NCBI GenBank assembly: GCA_036377075.1
Contig: DASUZB010000094.1
Span: forward strand, 1-21,152
Length of the DNA stretch: 21,152 nt
Direction of reading: 5' to 3'
Origin: DASUZB01 sp036377075
Lineage (GTDB): Bacteria; Actinomycetota; CALGFH01
The notes beneath the pieces are model-generated. The model saw only the letters and a list, made by a program, of their open reading frames with translations. It did not search any database and was not told where the DNA came from. This document shows, one piece after another, positions 1 through 6,895 of the stretch. A program made the position numbers and the translations under genes. The stretch's first letter is position 1, and each line of letters begins with the position of its first letter.

Positions 1-85
1 ATGACGTCCTCCCGCACCCCTCGGGCTGCCTTGCCACTCAATCGGCAGCGGTTCCAACCACGGTACAGGTCCCCCCCAACAATCC

Positions 86-295
86 GTGCCCGGAGGGGAG
101 CGGCCGTATGCCGACCGTAAGGAGCGCGCCGCTCACCAAACCCCCGCGGGGGAGCGCGTCTCCGGTGAGCTGCTCGCCGAGCAGCGCGCCGCCCTCGCCG
201 GCCTCTTCGCCGAGCTGCCAGCGGCCGACCAGCGCAACCTGCTGCGGGCGCTGGAGTCGCTGCGCGCCGTGCTCGCCCGCCACCCGGAGGTGTGA
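86..295 (+). pseudogene. MarR-family C-terminal remnant (69 aa)
   Basis: The frame is open from about position 5 to the TGA at 293-295, but the only usable start is a GTG at 86 with no Shine-Dalgarno sequence. The peptide resembles the end of a MarR regulator: a wing-like stretch (D-R-K-E-R, then T-P-A-G-E) followed by two amphipathic helices rich in Leu and Ala that resemble the C-terminal dimer helices of that family. The first two helices and the recognition helix are absent, and the sequence before the GTG shows no MarR similarity. It is therefore read as a decayed fragment, not a working regulator. It could instead be a small unrelated hypothetical protein. An intact MarR gene follows on the opposite strand. 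Confidence 0.4.
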
Positions 296-370
296 CCGCC
301 CGCCGTCACCCGCGGGCGGCCGCGCGGCGCGCACCGATGACGGCGACGTTGACGAGCGGGAGCGCCATGG

Positions 371-961
371 TCAGCCCACCTTCCTGCCGGGTCCGCGCGC
401 CGGTCGCGCGGCTCCCGGGCGCTCCTCGCGGCCGCCGGTGCGCGCACCGGCACTCGGGCGCTCGCCCTCGAGGCCGGCCAGGAGCGCCCGCAGCGACCGG
501 TCGAGGGCGCGCCGTTCGGCGGTGGTGAGGGCGTCGAGCAGCCGCGCCTCGTTGCGGACGTGCACGCCGATGGCCTGGTCGATCGTCGCCTTGCCCCGCG
601 CGGTCAGGCGGACGAGCGTGCCGCGGCGGTCGCCCGGGTCCGGCCGCCGCTCGACCAGGCCGGCGTCGGCGAGCCGGTCGAGCCGCTTGGTCATCCCGCC
701 CGACGAGAGCATGGTCGCGCGCATCAGCTCGGTCGGGTTGAGCTCGTACGGCGCGCCGGCGCGGCGCAGCGCCGCGAGCAGGTCGAGCCAGCCGGGCTGC
801 AGGCCGAGCTCCCGGAGTGGGGCGGAGAGGAGCGGATGTGCCAGCTCCGCGACGCGGAAGAGGCGGCCGAGCGTCGCCAGCGGCCCGGTGTCGAGGTCGG
901 GCCGCTCCCGGTGCCACTGCGCGACGATCTCGTCGACGTGGTCGGTCCTGTCGGGGCTCAC
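371..961 (-). CDS. MarR-family transcriptional regulator
   Basis: A 196-residue winged-helix regulator starting at a GTG. The middle third carries the MarR fold: a helix-turn-helix around L-N-P-T-E-L-M-R and S-S-G-G-M-T-K-R-L-D-R-L, then a wing with the typical D-P-G-D-R-R and L-T-A-R-G-K elements. The family binds palindromic DNA as a dimer and usually loses affinity on binding a phenolic or other small ligand. The last 35 or so residues are a low-complexity Gly/Arg/Ala tail beyond the usual 140-160 residues. A TATACT -10 element (minus strand, 973-968) ends 6 bases before the GTG, so the transcript is probably leaderless. It is divergent from the oxidoreductase at 1035, with an inverted repeat between them, so it probably represses that gene and itself. 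The ligand cannot be told from the sequence. Confidence 0.88.
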   Translation of the reverse strand: MSPDRTDHVDEIVAQWHRERPDLDTGPLATLGRLFRVAELAHPLLSAPLRELGLQPGWLDLLAALRRAGAPYELNPTELMRATMLSSGGMTKRLDRLADAGLVERRPDPGDRRGTLVRLTARGKATIDQAIGVHVRNEARLLDALTTAERRALDRSLRALLAGLEGERPSAGARTGGREERPGAARPARGPGRKVG

Positions 962-967
962 CGCTCC

Positions 968-973
968 AGTATA
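968..973 (-). promoter_or_regulatory. -10 element of the marR-like gene, leaderless geometry
   Basis: On the minus strand this reads TATACT, five of six matches to TATAAT. It ends 6 bases from the GTG start of the regulator, which puts the expected transcription start at or next to the start codon. No good -35 box sits at the normal distance; a TTGCTG (1000-995) lies 21 bases upstream. A weak GGAG lies only 2 bases from the GTG, too close for normal initiation, which also favours leaderless translation. Confidence 0.45.
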
Positions 974-984
974 GGATCCATGCT

Positions 985-1006
985 AGAATCTTTCCAGCAA
1001 GATTCT
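985..1006. promoter_or_regulatory. Probable MarR operator, 8+6+8 inverted repeat
   Basis: The left arm AGAATCTT (985-992) and right arm AAGATTCT (999-1006) are perfect reverse complements around a 6-base spacer. The stretch is A+T-rich in a very G+C-rich window and lies between the divergent MarR-like and oxidoreductase genes. The left arm overlaps a plus-strand TAGAAT (984-989), a good -10 for the oxidoreductase, and the repeat lies just upstream of the regulator's own -10. The word TCTTTCCAG is also directly repeated here (989-997 starts ATCTTTCCAG; 1003-1012 is TTCTTTCCAG). The position and symmetry fit autoregulation by the MarR protein; binding itself is inferred. Confidence 0.65.
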
Positions 1007-1034
1007 TTCCAGATCGACATCGGGAGGTGCCGGG

Positions 1035-1856
1035 TTGCCCATGAACGCCGTCCGCCTGCACCCGCCGGGCGGGATCGGGAACCTCGCCGTCGAGGAGGTC
1101 GCGGTCCCGAGCCCGGGCGAGGGAGAGGCGCTGGTGCGCGTCCACGCCGCCGCGATCACCCGCGACGAGCTCGACTGGCCCACCGACCGCCTGCCGGCGA
1201 TCCCCTCCTACGAGCTGTCCGGCGTCGTCGAGCAGCTCGGCGACGGCGTCGCGGAGCTGTCACCCGGGGACGCGGTCTTCGCGCTCACCGGCTTCGACCG
1301 CGACGGCGTGGCCGCCGAGCTCGCGGTCGTCCCCGCCGCCGTGCTCGCGCCCAAGCCGAAGGCGCTCGGGCACGTCGAGAGCGCGGCGCTGCCGATGGGC
1401 GGGCTCACCGCCTGGCAAGGATTGTTCGACCACGGCGGGCTGGAGCCGGGCCAGCGCGTGCTCGTCCTCGGCGCGCGGGGCGGGGTCGGCCACCTCGCCG
1501 TCCAGCTCGCGCGGGCCCGGGGCGCGGAGGTGGTGGAGCAGCCGGGCGAGCCGGTGGACCTCGTCTTCGACACGGCCGGTGGCGAGCCGCTGCGGCGCGC
1601 GCCGGCGCTGGTGCGGCCGGGCGGCCGGCTCGTGTCGGTCGCCGAGGAGCCGCCACCGTCCGACGCCTCCTCGTACTACTTCGTCGTCGAGCCGAACCGC
1701 GGCCAGCTGGTCGAGCTCGCGCGGCTGGCCGACGACGGAGCGCTGGTCCCGGCGGTCGACTCGGTGTTCCCGCTGGCGGAGGCCCGCGCCGCCTTCGAGC
1801 GCGTGATGGCGCGCGGCAAGCGCGGCAAGGTGGTGCTCCGCGTCGTCGAGGGCTGA
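1035..1856 (+). CDS. Zinc-independent medium-chain dehydrogenase (quinone oxidoreductase-like), internally shortened
   Basis: A 273-residue member of the quinone oxidoreductase/zeta-crystallin branch of the medium-chain dehydrogenases, which reduce quinones or enones with NADPH. The N-terminal GroES-like half is complete and lacks zinc-binding cysteines. The nucleotide motif G-A-R-G-G-V-G is at residues 146-152. After G-A-E-V-V-E (about residue 168) the sequence jumps to V-D-L-V-F-D-T-A-G-G; relatives normally have about 25-30 residues between these points, covering the second Rossmann strand and the NADPH phosphate-binding region. The reading frame is kept. GGGAGG (1022-1027) is 7 bases from the TTG at 1035 and 13 from an ATG at 1041, so TTG is favoured, although the family's usual N-terminus fits the ATG. 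Probably controlled by the divergent MarR protein; activity is uncertain given the gap. Confidence 0.82.
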   Translation: MPMNAVRLHPPGGIGNLAVEEVAVPSPGEGEALVRVHAAAITRDELDWPTDRLPAIPSYELSGVVEQLGDGVAELSPGDAVFALTGFDRDGVAAELAVVPAAVLAPKPKALGHVESAALPMGGLTAWQGLFDHGGLEPGQRVLVLGARGGVGHLAVQLARARGAEVVEQPGEPVDLVFDTAGGEPLRRAPALVRPGGRLVSVAEEPPPSDASSYYFVVEPNRGQLVELARLADDGALVPAVDSVFPLAEARAAFERVMARGKRGKVVLRVVEG

Positions 1857-1929
1857 AGCGGCCGCCCGGCCTGGCTTGCGGCGCAGCGGGGACCAGGATG
1901 ACACCGTCGGAGCGGCGCGCGGTGGGGTT

Positions 1930-1941
1930 TGTAACGTTTCA
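1930..1941. promoter_or_regulatory. LacI-type operator at the 3' end of the LacI gene
   Basis: TGTAACGTTTCA differs at one base from the classic LacI-family palindrome TGAAACGTTTCA. It overlaps the regulator's stop codon (1939-1941), in the convergent gap behind the oxidoreductase, where no promoter is expected. It lies about 1.19 kb from the matching site at 3121-3132. It could act as an auxiliary operator for DNA looping. It may also be a chance match. Confidence 0.4.
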
Positions 1942-2976
1942 CGGGCCGGGGCTGTGGTCGCTGGAGTCGCGCACGACCAGCTGCGGCTCGAAGACGATCT
2001 GCCGGTGGCCGTGCCCCGTGCCCTCGGCGGCCTCCTCGATCAGCAGCTCGGCGGCCACGCGGCCGAGCTGGTCGCGGGGCTGGCGCACCGACGACAGCGG
2101 CACCGCGGCCGCGGCGGCGAAGTCGATGTCGTCGTAGCCGACGATGGCGAGGTCGCCGGGCACGCGCAGCTGCCTGCGGGTCATCTCCTGCAGCAGCCCG
2201 AGGGCGAGCAGGTCGTTGGCGCAGAACGCGGCGGTCGGCCGACGCTCGGGCGGCAGCTCGGCCAGCTGCGCGCCGGCGGCGAGCCCCGAGGAGAAGTTGA
2301 GCGCCGGGGTCTCCACCGCGGTCAGCGCCGACGCCGGCAGCCCGGCCGCGAGCAGCGCGCGGTTCGCCCCCTCGTGGCGGTCGTGGACCTGCTTGATGCC
2401 GAACGGCCCGCCCACGAAGGCGATCCGCCGGTGGCCACGCTCCACCAGGTGGGTGACCGCCAGCTCGCCGCCGTAGACGTCGTTGACCGAGACCGAGCAG
2501 TGGTTGCGGGTCGACGCCCAGCGGTCGAGCAGCACCACCGGCGTACCGCGACGCTGCATCTGCCGCAGCCGCTCGCTCACGCCCTTCACCGGGGTGATCA
2601 GGATGCCGTGGACCCGGTGCTCCTCGAGCAGGTCGATGTAGCGGCGCTCGCGCTCGGCCTTCTCGTCGCTGTTGCAGAGGATCACCGCCAGCCCCGCCGC
2701 CGCGGCGGCGTCCTCCACGCCGCGGGCGACGTCGGTGAAGAAGGGGTTGGAGACGTCGAGCACGACCAGCCCGAGGGTGCGGCTGCGGCCGGCCCGCAGC
2801 TGCCTGGCCGACTCGTTGCGCACGAACCCCAGCGCGGCGATCGCCTGCTCCACCCTGGCGCGCGTGGCGGGCGCGACCACCTCGGGCCGGTTCAGCACGT
2901 TGGACACCGTGCCGACGGACACGCCGGCGTGCGCCGCCACGTCGCGGATGCTCTTGGTGCCTTCCGGTGCCCGCAC
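1939..2976 (-). CDS. LacI-family repressor, probable rhamnose regulon regulator
   Basis: A 345-residue LacI/GalR regulator. The N-terminal helix-turn-helix reads S-I-R-D-V-A-A-H-A-G-V-S-V-G-T-V-S-N-V-L-N, followed by the hinge region and a periplasmic-binding-protein-like sugar domain (L-G-L-V-V-L-D-V-S-N-P-F-F, later I-V-G-Y-D-D-I-D). The GTG at 2976 is chosen because GGAGGAGG (2989-2982) lies 5 bases upstream; an in-frame ATG at 3015 would add 13 residues but has no ribosome site. The gene is divergent from the rhamnose operon, and its gene region is bracketed by LacI-type operators at 1930-1941 and 3121-3132. LacI-type regulators of rhamnose genes are known in other bacteria and usually release DNA on binding a pathway sugar. 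The effector here is inferred from the neighbours only. Confidence 0.9.
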   Translation of the reverse strand: MRAPEGTKSIRDVAAHAGVSVGTVSNVLNRPEVVAPATRARVEQAIAALGFVRNESARQLRAGRSRTLGLVVLDVSNPFFTDVARGVEDAAAAAGLAVILCNSDEKAERERRYIDLLEEHRVHGILITPVKGVSERLRQMQRRGTPVVLLDRWASTRNHCSVSVNDVYGGELAVTHLVERGHRRIAFVGGPFGIKQVHDRHEGANRALLAAGLPASALTAVETPALNFSSGLAAGAQLAELPPERRPTAAFCANDLLALGLLQEMTRRQLRVPGDLAIVGYDDIDFAAAAAVPLSSVRQPRDQLGRVAAELLIEEAAEGTGHGHRQIVFEPQLVVRDSSDHSPGP

Positions 2977-3076
2977 CGCCACCTCCTCCGCTCGCTGTGA
3001 GCCGGCGCGCCCCATGATCTTGAACCGTATCGAGCAAGCGCGTGAACCATCCGGCCGCAGGGGGCCGGTTGGGGTC

Positions 3077-3103
3077 TTGACAGCCGCGCGGAGCGGCTAT
3101 TAG
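3077..3103 (+). promoter_or_regulatory. Probable promoter of the rhamnose operon
   Basis: A perfect TTGACA -35 (3077-3082) is followed by TATTAG (3098-3103, spacer 15) or TTAGCG (3100-3105, spacer 17) as the -10. The spacer contains the inverted repeat AGCCGC-GCGGA-GCGGCT (3082-3098), which touches both elements. The LacI-type operator at 3119-3138 lies just downstream of the expected start site, consistent with repression by blocking initiation or elongation. Confidence 0.6.
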
Positions 3104-3118
3104 CGTCGTCGTAGTGTA

Positions 3119-3138
3119 ACTGAAACGATTCATTCAGT
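3119..3138. promoter_or_regulatory. LacI-type operator of the rhamnose operon
   Basis: TGAAACGATTCA (3121-3132) matches the LacI-family palindrome TGAAACGTTTCA at 11 of 12 bases. It is nested with a wider perfect inverted repeat, ACTGAA (3119-3124) and TTCAGT (3133-3138). The site sits between the operon promoter and the first gene's ribosome site, and also upstream of the divergent LacI gene. It is the best candidate for the regulator's main binding site. Confidence 0.7.
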
Positions 3139-3161
3139 CGCATGGGACCGGGAGGCTCGCG

Positions 3162-4718
3162 GTGGCCCAGGCCGACGACGCGCGGCAGCCGTCGTCAGCG
3201 GCGGGAGCGACCCAGGCGCCGCTGCTGGCGCTCGAGCACGCCGCCAAGTCGTTCGGCTCCGTCCGCGCCATCGAGGACGGGTCGATCGAGCTGCGCGCCG
3301 GTGAGGCGCACGGCCTGGTGGGGGAGAACGGCGCCGGCAAGTCCACCCTGGTGAAGATCCTCGCCGGCGTGTACCGGCCGGACGCCGGCCGGCTGCTGCT
3401 CGACGGCGGGGAGCTCCGCCTCGGTGGTCCGGCGGACGCACGCGCCGCCGGCATCGCGGTGATCTACCAGGAGCCGACGCTCTTCCCCGACCTCTCGGTC
3501 GCGGAGAACATCTTCATGGGCCGCCAGCCGCTGGCGGCGGGCCGGCGCATCGACGGCCGCGAGCTGCGCCGCCGGGTCGAGGCGCTGATGGCGCGGCTCG
3601 GCGTGCCGCTCGACCCCTCCCGCCCGGCCAGGGGCCTGAGCATCGCCGACCAGCAGATCGTCGAGATCGCCAAGGCGCTGTCGTTCGAGGCCCGGGTGAT
3701 CGTGATGGACGAGCCGACCGCCGCGCTCTCGGGGGCGGAGGTCGAGCGGCTGTTCGCGGTGGCGCGGGCGCTGCGCGCCCATGGCGCGGCGGTGCTGTTC
3801 GTCTCCCACCGGCTCGACGAGGTCCTCGAGCTCTGCCAGCGGGTCACCGTGATGCGCGACGGCCGCCAGGTGTTCAGCGGCCCGCTCGACGGGCTCACCA
3901 GGGACGACCTGGTGCGCCGCATGGTCGGGCGCGAGCTGGGCGCGATGTACCCCAAGCGGGGCGCGGCCCGCGGGGAGGTGGCGCTGTCGGTGCGGCGGCT
4001 CACCCGCGAGGGCGTCTTCACCGACGTCAGCTTCGAGGTGCGCCACGGCGAGATCGTCGGCCTCGCCGGCCTGGTCGGCGCCGGGCGCAGCGAGGTCGCC
4101 AGGGCGGTGTTCGGCATCGACCGCCGCGACGCCGGCGAGGTGGTGGTCGAGGGCCGCCGGCTCCCGGCCGCCTCGCCGACGGCCGCGATGGCGGCCGGCA
4201 TGGGCTACGTCCCCGAGGACCGCCGCGAGCAGGGCCTGGTGATGGACCTGTCGATCGCCCGCAACGCGAGCCTGGCGTCGCTCGGGCGGCTGCGGCGCGG
4301 CGTGCTCATCCGCGCCGCGGACGAGCGCCGCCTCGCCGCCGACTGGGCGCTGCGGCTGCGGCTGAAGTACGCGCGCCTCGGCGACCCGGTCGCCGCCCTG
4401 TCGGGCGGCAACCAGCAGAAGGTGGTCCTCGCCAAGTGGCTCGCCCGCCGCCCGACCGTCCTGGTCGTCGACGAGCCCACCCGCGGCATCGACGTGGCCA
4501 CCAAGGCCGAGGTCCACCGCCTGCTGTCCGACCTGGCCGCCGACGGCGTCGCGGTGCTGATGATCTCCTCCGAGCTGCCGGAGATCCTCGGCATGGCCGA
4601 CCGCGTGCTGGTGATGCACGAGGGCCGCCTCACCGCCGAGCTGCCGCGCGAGGAGGCCACCGAGGAGCGGATCATGTTCGCCGCCACCAGCGACGCGCCC
4701 GGCGGAGCCGGCGGATGA
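3162..4718 (+). CDS. rhaT: Rhamnose ABC importer, duplicated ATP-binding protein
   Basis: A 518-residue RbsA-type ATPase with two ABC domains fused in tandem, the normal design for carbohydrate uptake (CUT2) importers of pentoses and deoxysugars. Domain 1 has a Walker A G-E-N-G-A-G-K-S-T (54-62), the signature L-S-I-A-D-Q-Q (159-165) and a Walker B ending M-D-E-P-T (182-186). Domain 2 has the degenerate P-loop typical of the family (G-L-V-G-A-G-R-S), the signature L-S-G-G-N-Q-Q and Walker B V-V-D-E-P-T-R-G-I-D. The GTG at 3162 has GGGAGG 6 bases upstream. It is the first gene of the operon, overlaps the permease gene by 4 bases, and works on the cytoplasmic face of the membrane. The symbol follows rhizobial usage and is not the E. 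coli RhaT symporter. Rhamnose specificity rests on the neighbours. Confidence 0.9.
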   Translation: MAQADDARQPSSAAGATQAPLLALEHAAKSFGSVRAIEDGSIELRAGEAHGLVGENGAGKSTLVKILAGVYRPDAGRLLLDGGELRLGGPADARAAGIAVIYQEPTLFPDLSVAENIFMGRQPLAAGRRIDGRELRRRVEALMARLGVPLDPSRPARGLSIADQQIVEIAKALSFEARVIVMDEPTAALSGAEVERLFAVARALRAHGAAVLFVSHRLDEVLELCQRVTVMRDGRQVFSGPLDGLTRDDLVRRMVGRELGAMYPKRGAARGEVALSVRRLTREGVFTDVSFEVRHGEIVGLAGLVGAGRSEVARAVFGIDRRDAGEVVVEGRRLPAASPTAAMAAGMGYVPEDRREQGLVMDLSIARNASLASLGRLRRGVLIRAADERRLAADWALRLRLKYARLGDPVAALSGGNQQKVVLAKWLARRPTVLVVDEPTRGIDVATKAEVHRLLSDLAADGVAVLMISSELPEILGMADRVLVMHEGRLTAELPREEATEERIMFAATSDAPGGAGG

Positions 4719-5842
4719 GCGTCGGCGGGGGGTCCGGGGGGCTCAAGAGCGAGGCCGGAGCCCAGGCGGCGGGCGGCCACGCAGGGCCGAGCGGTAGCCC
4801 CCCGGTGGACCGGGCTGCCGAGCGCGCGGCCGCCGCGCGGCGCGGCCGCCGCGCGGTCCTGGTCGACGCGGCGCTGCGCTTCCGCGAGCTGGGCATCCTG
4901 CTGGTCCTCGCCCTGGTCGTCGCCGTCACCACCGCCTACAACCCGCGCTTCGTCAGCGCCCAGAGCATCCGCGACCTGCTGCTCAACGCGTCGATCGTCG
5001 CGCTGCTCACGGTCGGCCAGACGCTGGTGGTGATCACCCGCAACGTCGACCTCTCGGTCGGCTCGGTCCTGGGGCTCACGGCGTTTGCGACCGCGGACCT
5101 GATGGCGGGCCACCAGCGGCTCCCGGTGGCCGTCGCGCTGCTCGCCGGGCTCGGGCTCGGCGCCGCCTGCGGCGCCGCCAACGGCGTGGTGACGGCCGCC
5201 GCCCGGGTGCCGAGCCTGGTGGTGACGCTCGGCACCCTCTACGTCTTCCGCGGGCTCGACTACGCCTGGGCCGGCGGCCGCCAGGTCAACGCCGCCAACC
5301 TGCCCGACAGCCTGCTCGGCCTGGGCAGCGGCAGCTTCCTCGGGGTGCCGTACCTGGTCGCCGTGACCGTCGTCGGCGTGGCGGTCGCGGCCTACGCGCT
5401 GCGCTCATTCCGTTCCGGCCGCGAGCTGTACGCGATCGGCTCCAACCCCGACGCCGCCGTGCTGGCGGGCATCCCCGTCGGCCGCCGGGTGCTGGCCGCG
5501 TTCGTCGCCAGCGGCGCGGTCGCGGGGCTCGCCGGGGCGCTGTGGACGGCCCGCTTCGGCACCGTCGACGCCACCGCCGGCACGGGCTTCGAGCTGCAGG
5601 TGATCGCGGCGGTGGTGGTCGGCGGCGTGGCCATCTTCGGCGGTAGCGGCTCGGTGGCCGGCGCCGCCCTCGGCGCGCTGCTGCTGTCGACCATCGGCAG
5701 CGCCCTGGTCGTCCTCAAGGTGCCGTCGTTCTGGCTGCAGGCGGTCGACGGCGCCCTGCTGATCGGCGCGATCGCCCTGGACCGCCTGGTCGGCCTGCGG
5801 GTCGCCTCCGCGCTCAGGCAGCGGAGCGTGCGCCGTGGCTGA
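4715..5842 (+). CDS. rhaP: Rhamnose ABC importer permease 1 (RbsC-type)
   Basis: A 375-residue integral membrane permease of the RbsC/AraH family (BPD_transp_2). About the first 55 residues are a Gly/Ala/Arg-rich cytoplasmic leader; many hydrophobic segments then follow. Typical motifs are seen: N-V-D-L-S-V-G-S (transporter family pattern D-L-S-x-G), P-S-L-V-V-T-L-G-T-L, and E-L-Y-A-I-G-S-N-P-D-A-A-V-L-A-G-I, the loop that contacts the ATPase. The ATG at 4715 overlaps the ATPase stop codon as ATGA, favouring this start; an in-frame GTG at 4805 would remove 30 leader residues but lacks a ribosome site. It pairs with the next permease to form the membrane channel. Confidence 0.88.
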   Translation: MSVGGGSGGLKSEAGAQAAGGHAGPSGSPPVDRAAERAAAARRGRRAVLVDAALRFRELGILLVLALVVAVTTAYNPRFVSAQSIRDLLLNASIVALLTVGQTLVVITRNVDLSVGSVLGLTAFATADLMAGHQRLPVAVALLAGLGLGAACGAANGVVTAAARVPSLVVTLGTLYVFRGLDYAWAGGRQVNAANLPDSLLGLGSGSFLGVPYLVAVTVVGVAVAAYALRSFRSGRELYAIGSNPDAAVLAGIPVGRRVLAAFVASGAVAGLAGALWTARFGTVDATAGTGFELQVIAAVVVGGVAIFGGSGSVAGAALGALLLSTIGSALVVLKVPSFWLQAVDGALLIGAIALDRLVGLRVASALRQRSVRRG

Positions 5843-6848
5843 CGCCGAGGCCCGCCGCGCCGGGCTGCTGCGCTGGGACACCACCCTGGTGCTGCTGCTG
5901 GTGCTCGTCGCGGTCGCCGGCCGCTGGGCCTCGCCCGACTTCCTCAGCGGCACCAACCTGTTCTACCTCGGCCTCGACATCGGCGAGGTGGCGCTGCTGT
6001 CGCTGCCGCTCACCCTGATCGTCGTCGCCGGCGAGATCGACCTCTCGATCGCCTCGATCCTCGGGCTTGCCAGCGCCCTGATCGGCTACCTGTGGGACGC
6101 GGGGGTGCCGCTGGAGACGATCCTGCCGGTGGTCGTGCTCGCCGGCGCGGTCGCCGGCGCCTTCAACGGCTTCCTCGTCACCCGCCTCGGCCTGCCCTCG
6201 CTGGCGGTCACCATCGGGACGCTGGCGCTGTACCGGGGGCTCGCCTTCGTGATCCTCGGCGACAAGGCGGTGGCCGACTTCCCGGCCAGCTACACCAGGT
6301 ACGGCACCACCCCGCTGCCCGGCACCCACGTCCCCTACCCGACGGCGCTGTTCGCCGTGCTGGCGCTCGCCTTCGCGGTGCTGCTGCACGCCACGCCGTT
6401 CGGCCGGGCGGTGTTCGCCATCGGCGCCAACCGCGAGGCCGCCTTCTTCTCGGGCATCCGCGTCAGGCGGATCAAGCTGGTCCTGTACGTGCTCAGCGGC
6501 GCCGTGGCCGGGCTCGCCGGGATCGTCTACACGCTGCGCTTCGCCAGCGCGCGCGCCGACAACGGCACCGGGCTGGAGCTGGCCGTGGTCGCCGCGGTGC
6601 TGCTCGGCGGCGTCTCGATCTTCGGCGGCAAGGGCACGCTCGGCGGCGTGGTCGCCGCGGTGCTGCTGCTCGGCGGCGTGCGCAACGCGCTGATCCTCAA
6701 CGACGTCTCCAACGACACCCTCAACGTGGTGACCGGGCTGCTGCTGATCGGCAGCGTGGTCGCCCCGAGCACCGTCAGGGCGGCGGCCCGGGTCGCGCGC
6801 CCGCGGCGAGCCCCGCCCCCCACCGCATCCGAGAAGCCAGCCGGCTGA
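5835..6848 (+). CDS. rhaQ: Rhamnose ABC importer permease 2 (RbsC-type)
   Basis: A 337-residue permease of the same family as the preceding one, so the channel is a heterodimer, as in rhizobial rhamnose importers. Hydrophobic segments fill the protein. Conserved stretches include G-E-I-D-L-S-I-A-S, P-S-L-A-V-T-I-G-T-L-A-L-Y-R-G and A-V-F-A-I-G-A-N-R-E-A-A-F-F-S-G-I. The GTG start overlaps the previous gene by 8 bases and has GGAG about 9 bases upstream. The C-terminal 20 residues are a basic, proline-rich cytoplasmic tail. The gap to the binding-protein gene is 47 bases. Confidence 0.88.
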   Translation: MADAEARRAGLLRWDTTLVLLLVLVAVAGRWASPDFLSGTNLFYLGLDIGEVALLSLPLTLIVVAGEIDLSIASILGLASALIGYLWDAGVPLETILPVVVLAGAVAGAFNGFLVTRLGLPSLAVTIGTLALYRGLAFVILGDKAVADFPASYTRYGTTPLPGTHVPYPTALFAVLALAFAVLLHATPFGRAVFAIGANREAAFFSGIRVRRIKLVLYVLSGAVAGLAGIVYTLRFASARADNGTGLELAVVAAVLLGGVSIFGGKGTLGGVVAAVLLLGGVRNALILNDVSNDTLNVVTGLLLIGSVVAPSTVRAAARVARPRRAPPPTASEKPAG

Positions 6849-6895
6849 GCCGTCCAGGTCGCGCCGCGGCCGCGGCGCCGAGAGAAAGGAACGCC

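Noticed and set aside
1857..1929. Search for a terminator between the convergent oxidoreductase and LacI genes
   Set aside because: Only weak G+C-rich partial pairings were seen.
2977..3015. Longer LacI protein from the ATG at 3015
   Set aside because: There is no ribosome site before it, while the GTG at 2976 has GGAGGAGG; kept only as an alternative.
3142..3354. Short plus-strand frame with an ATG at 3142
   Set aside because: It overlaps the ATPase in another frame; the GTG at 3162 has the ribosome site and the domain sequence.
3195..4619. Long minus-strand open frame opposite the ATPase gene
   Set aside because: It is a shadow of the strongly supported ATPase; the peptide is His/Asp/Arg-rich low complexity and matches no family.
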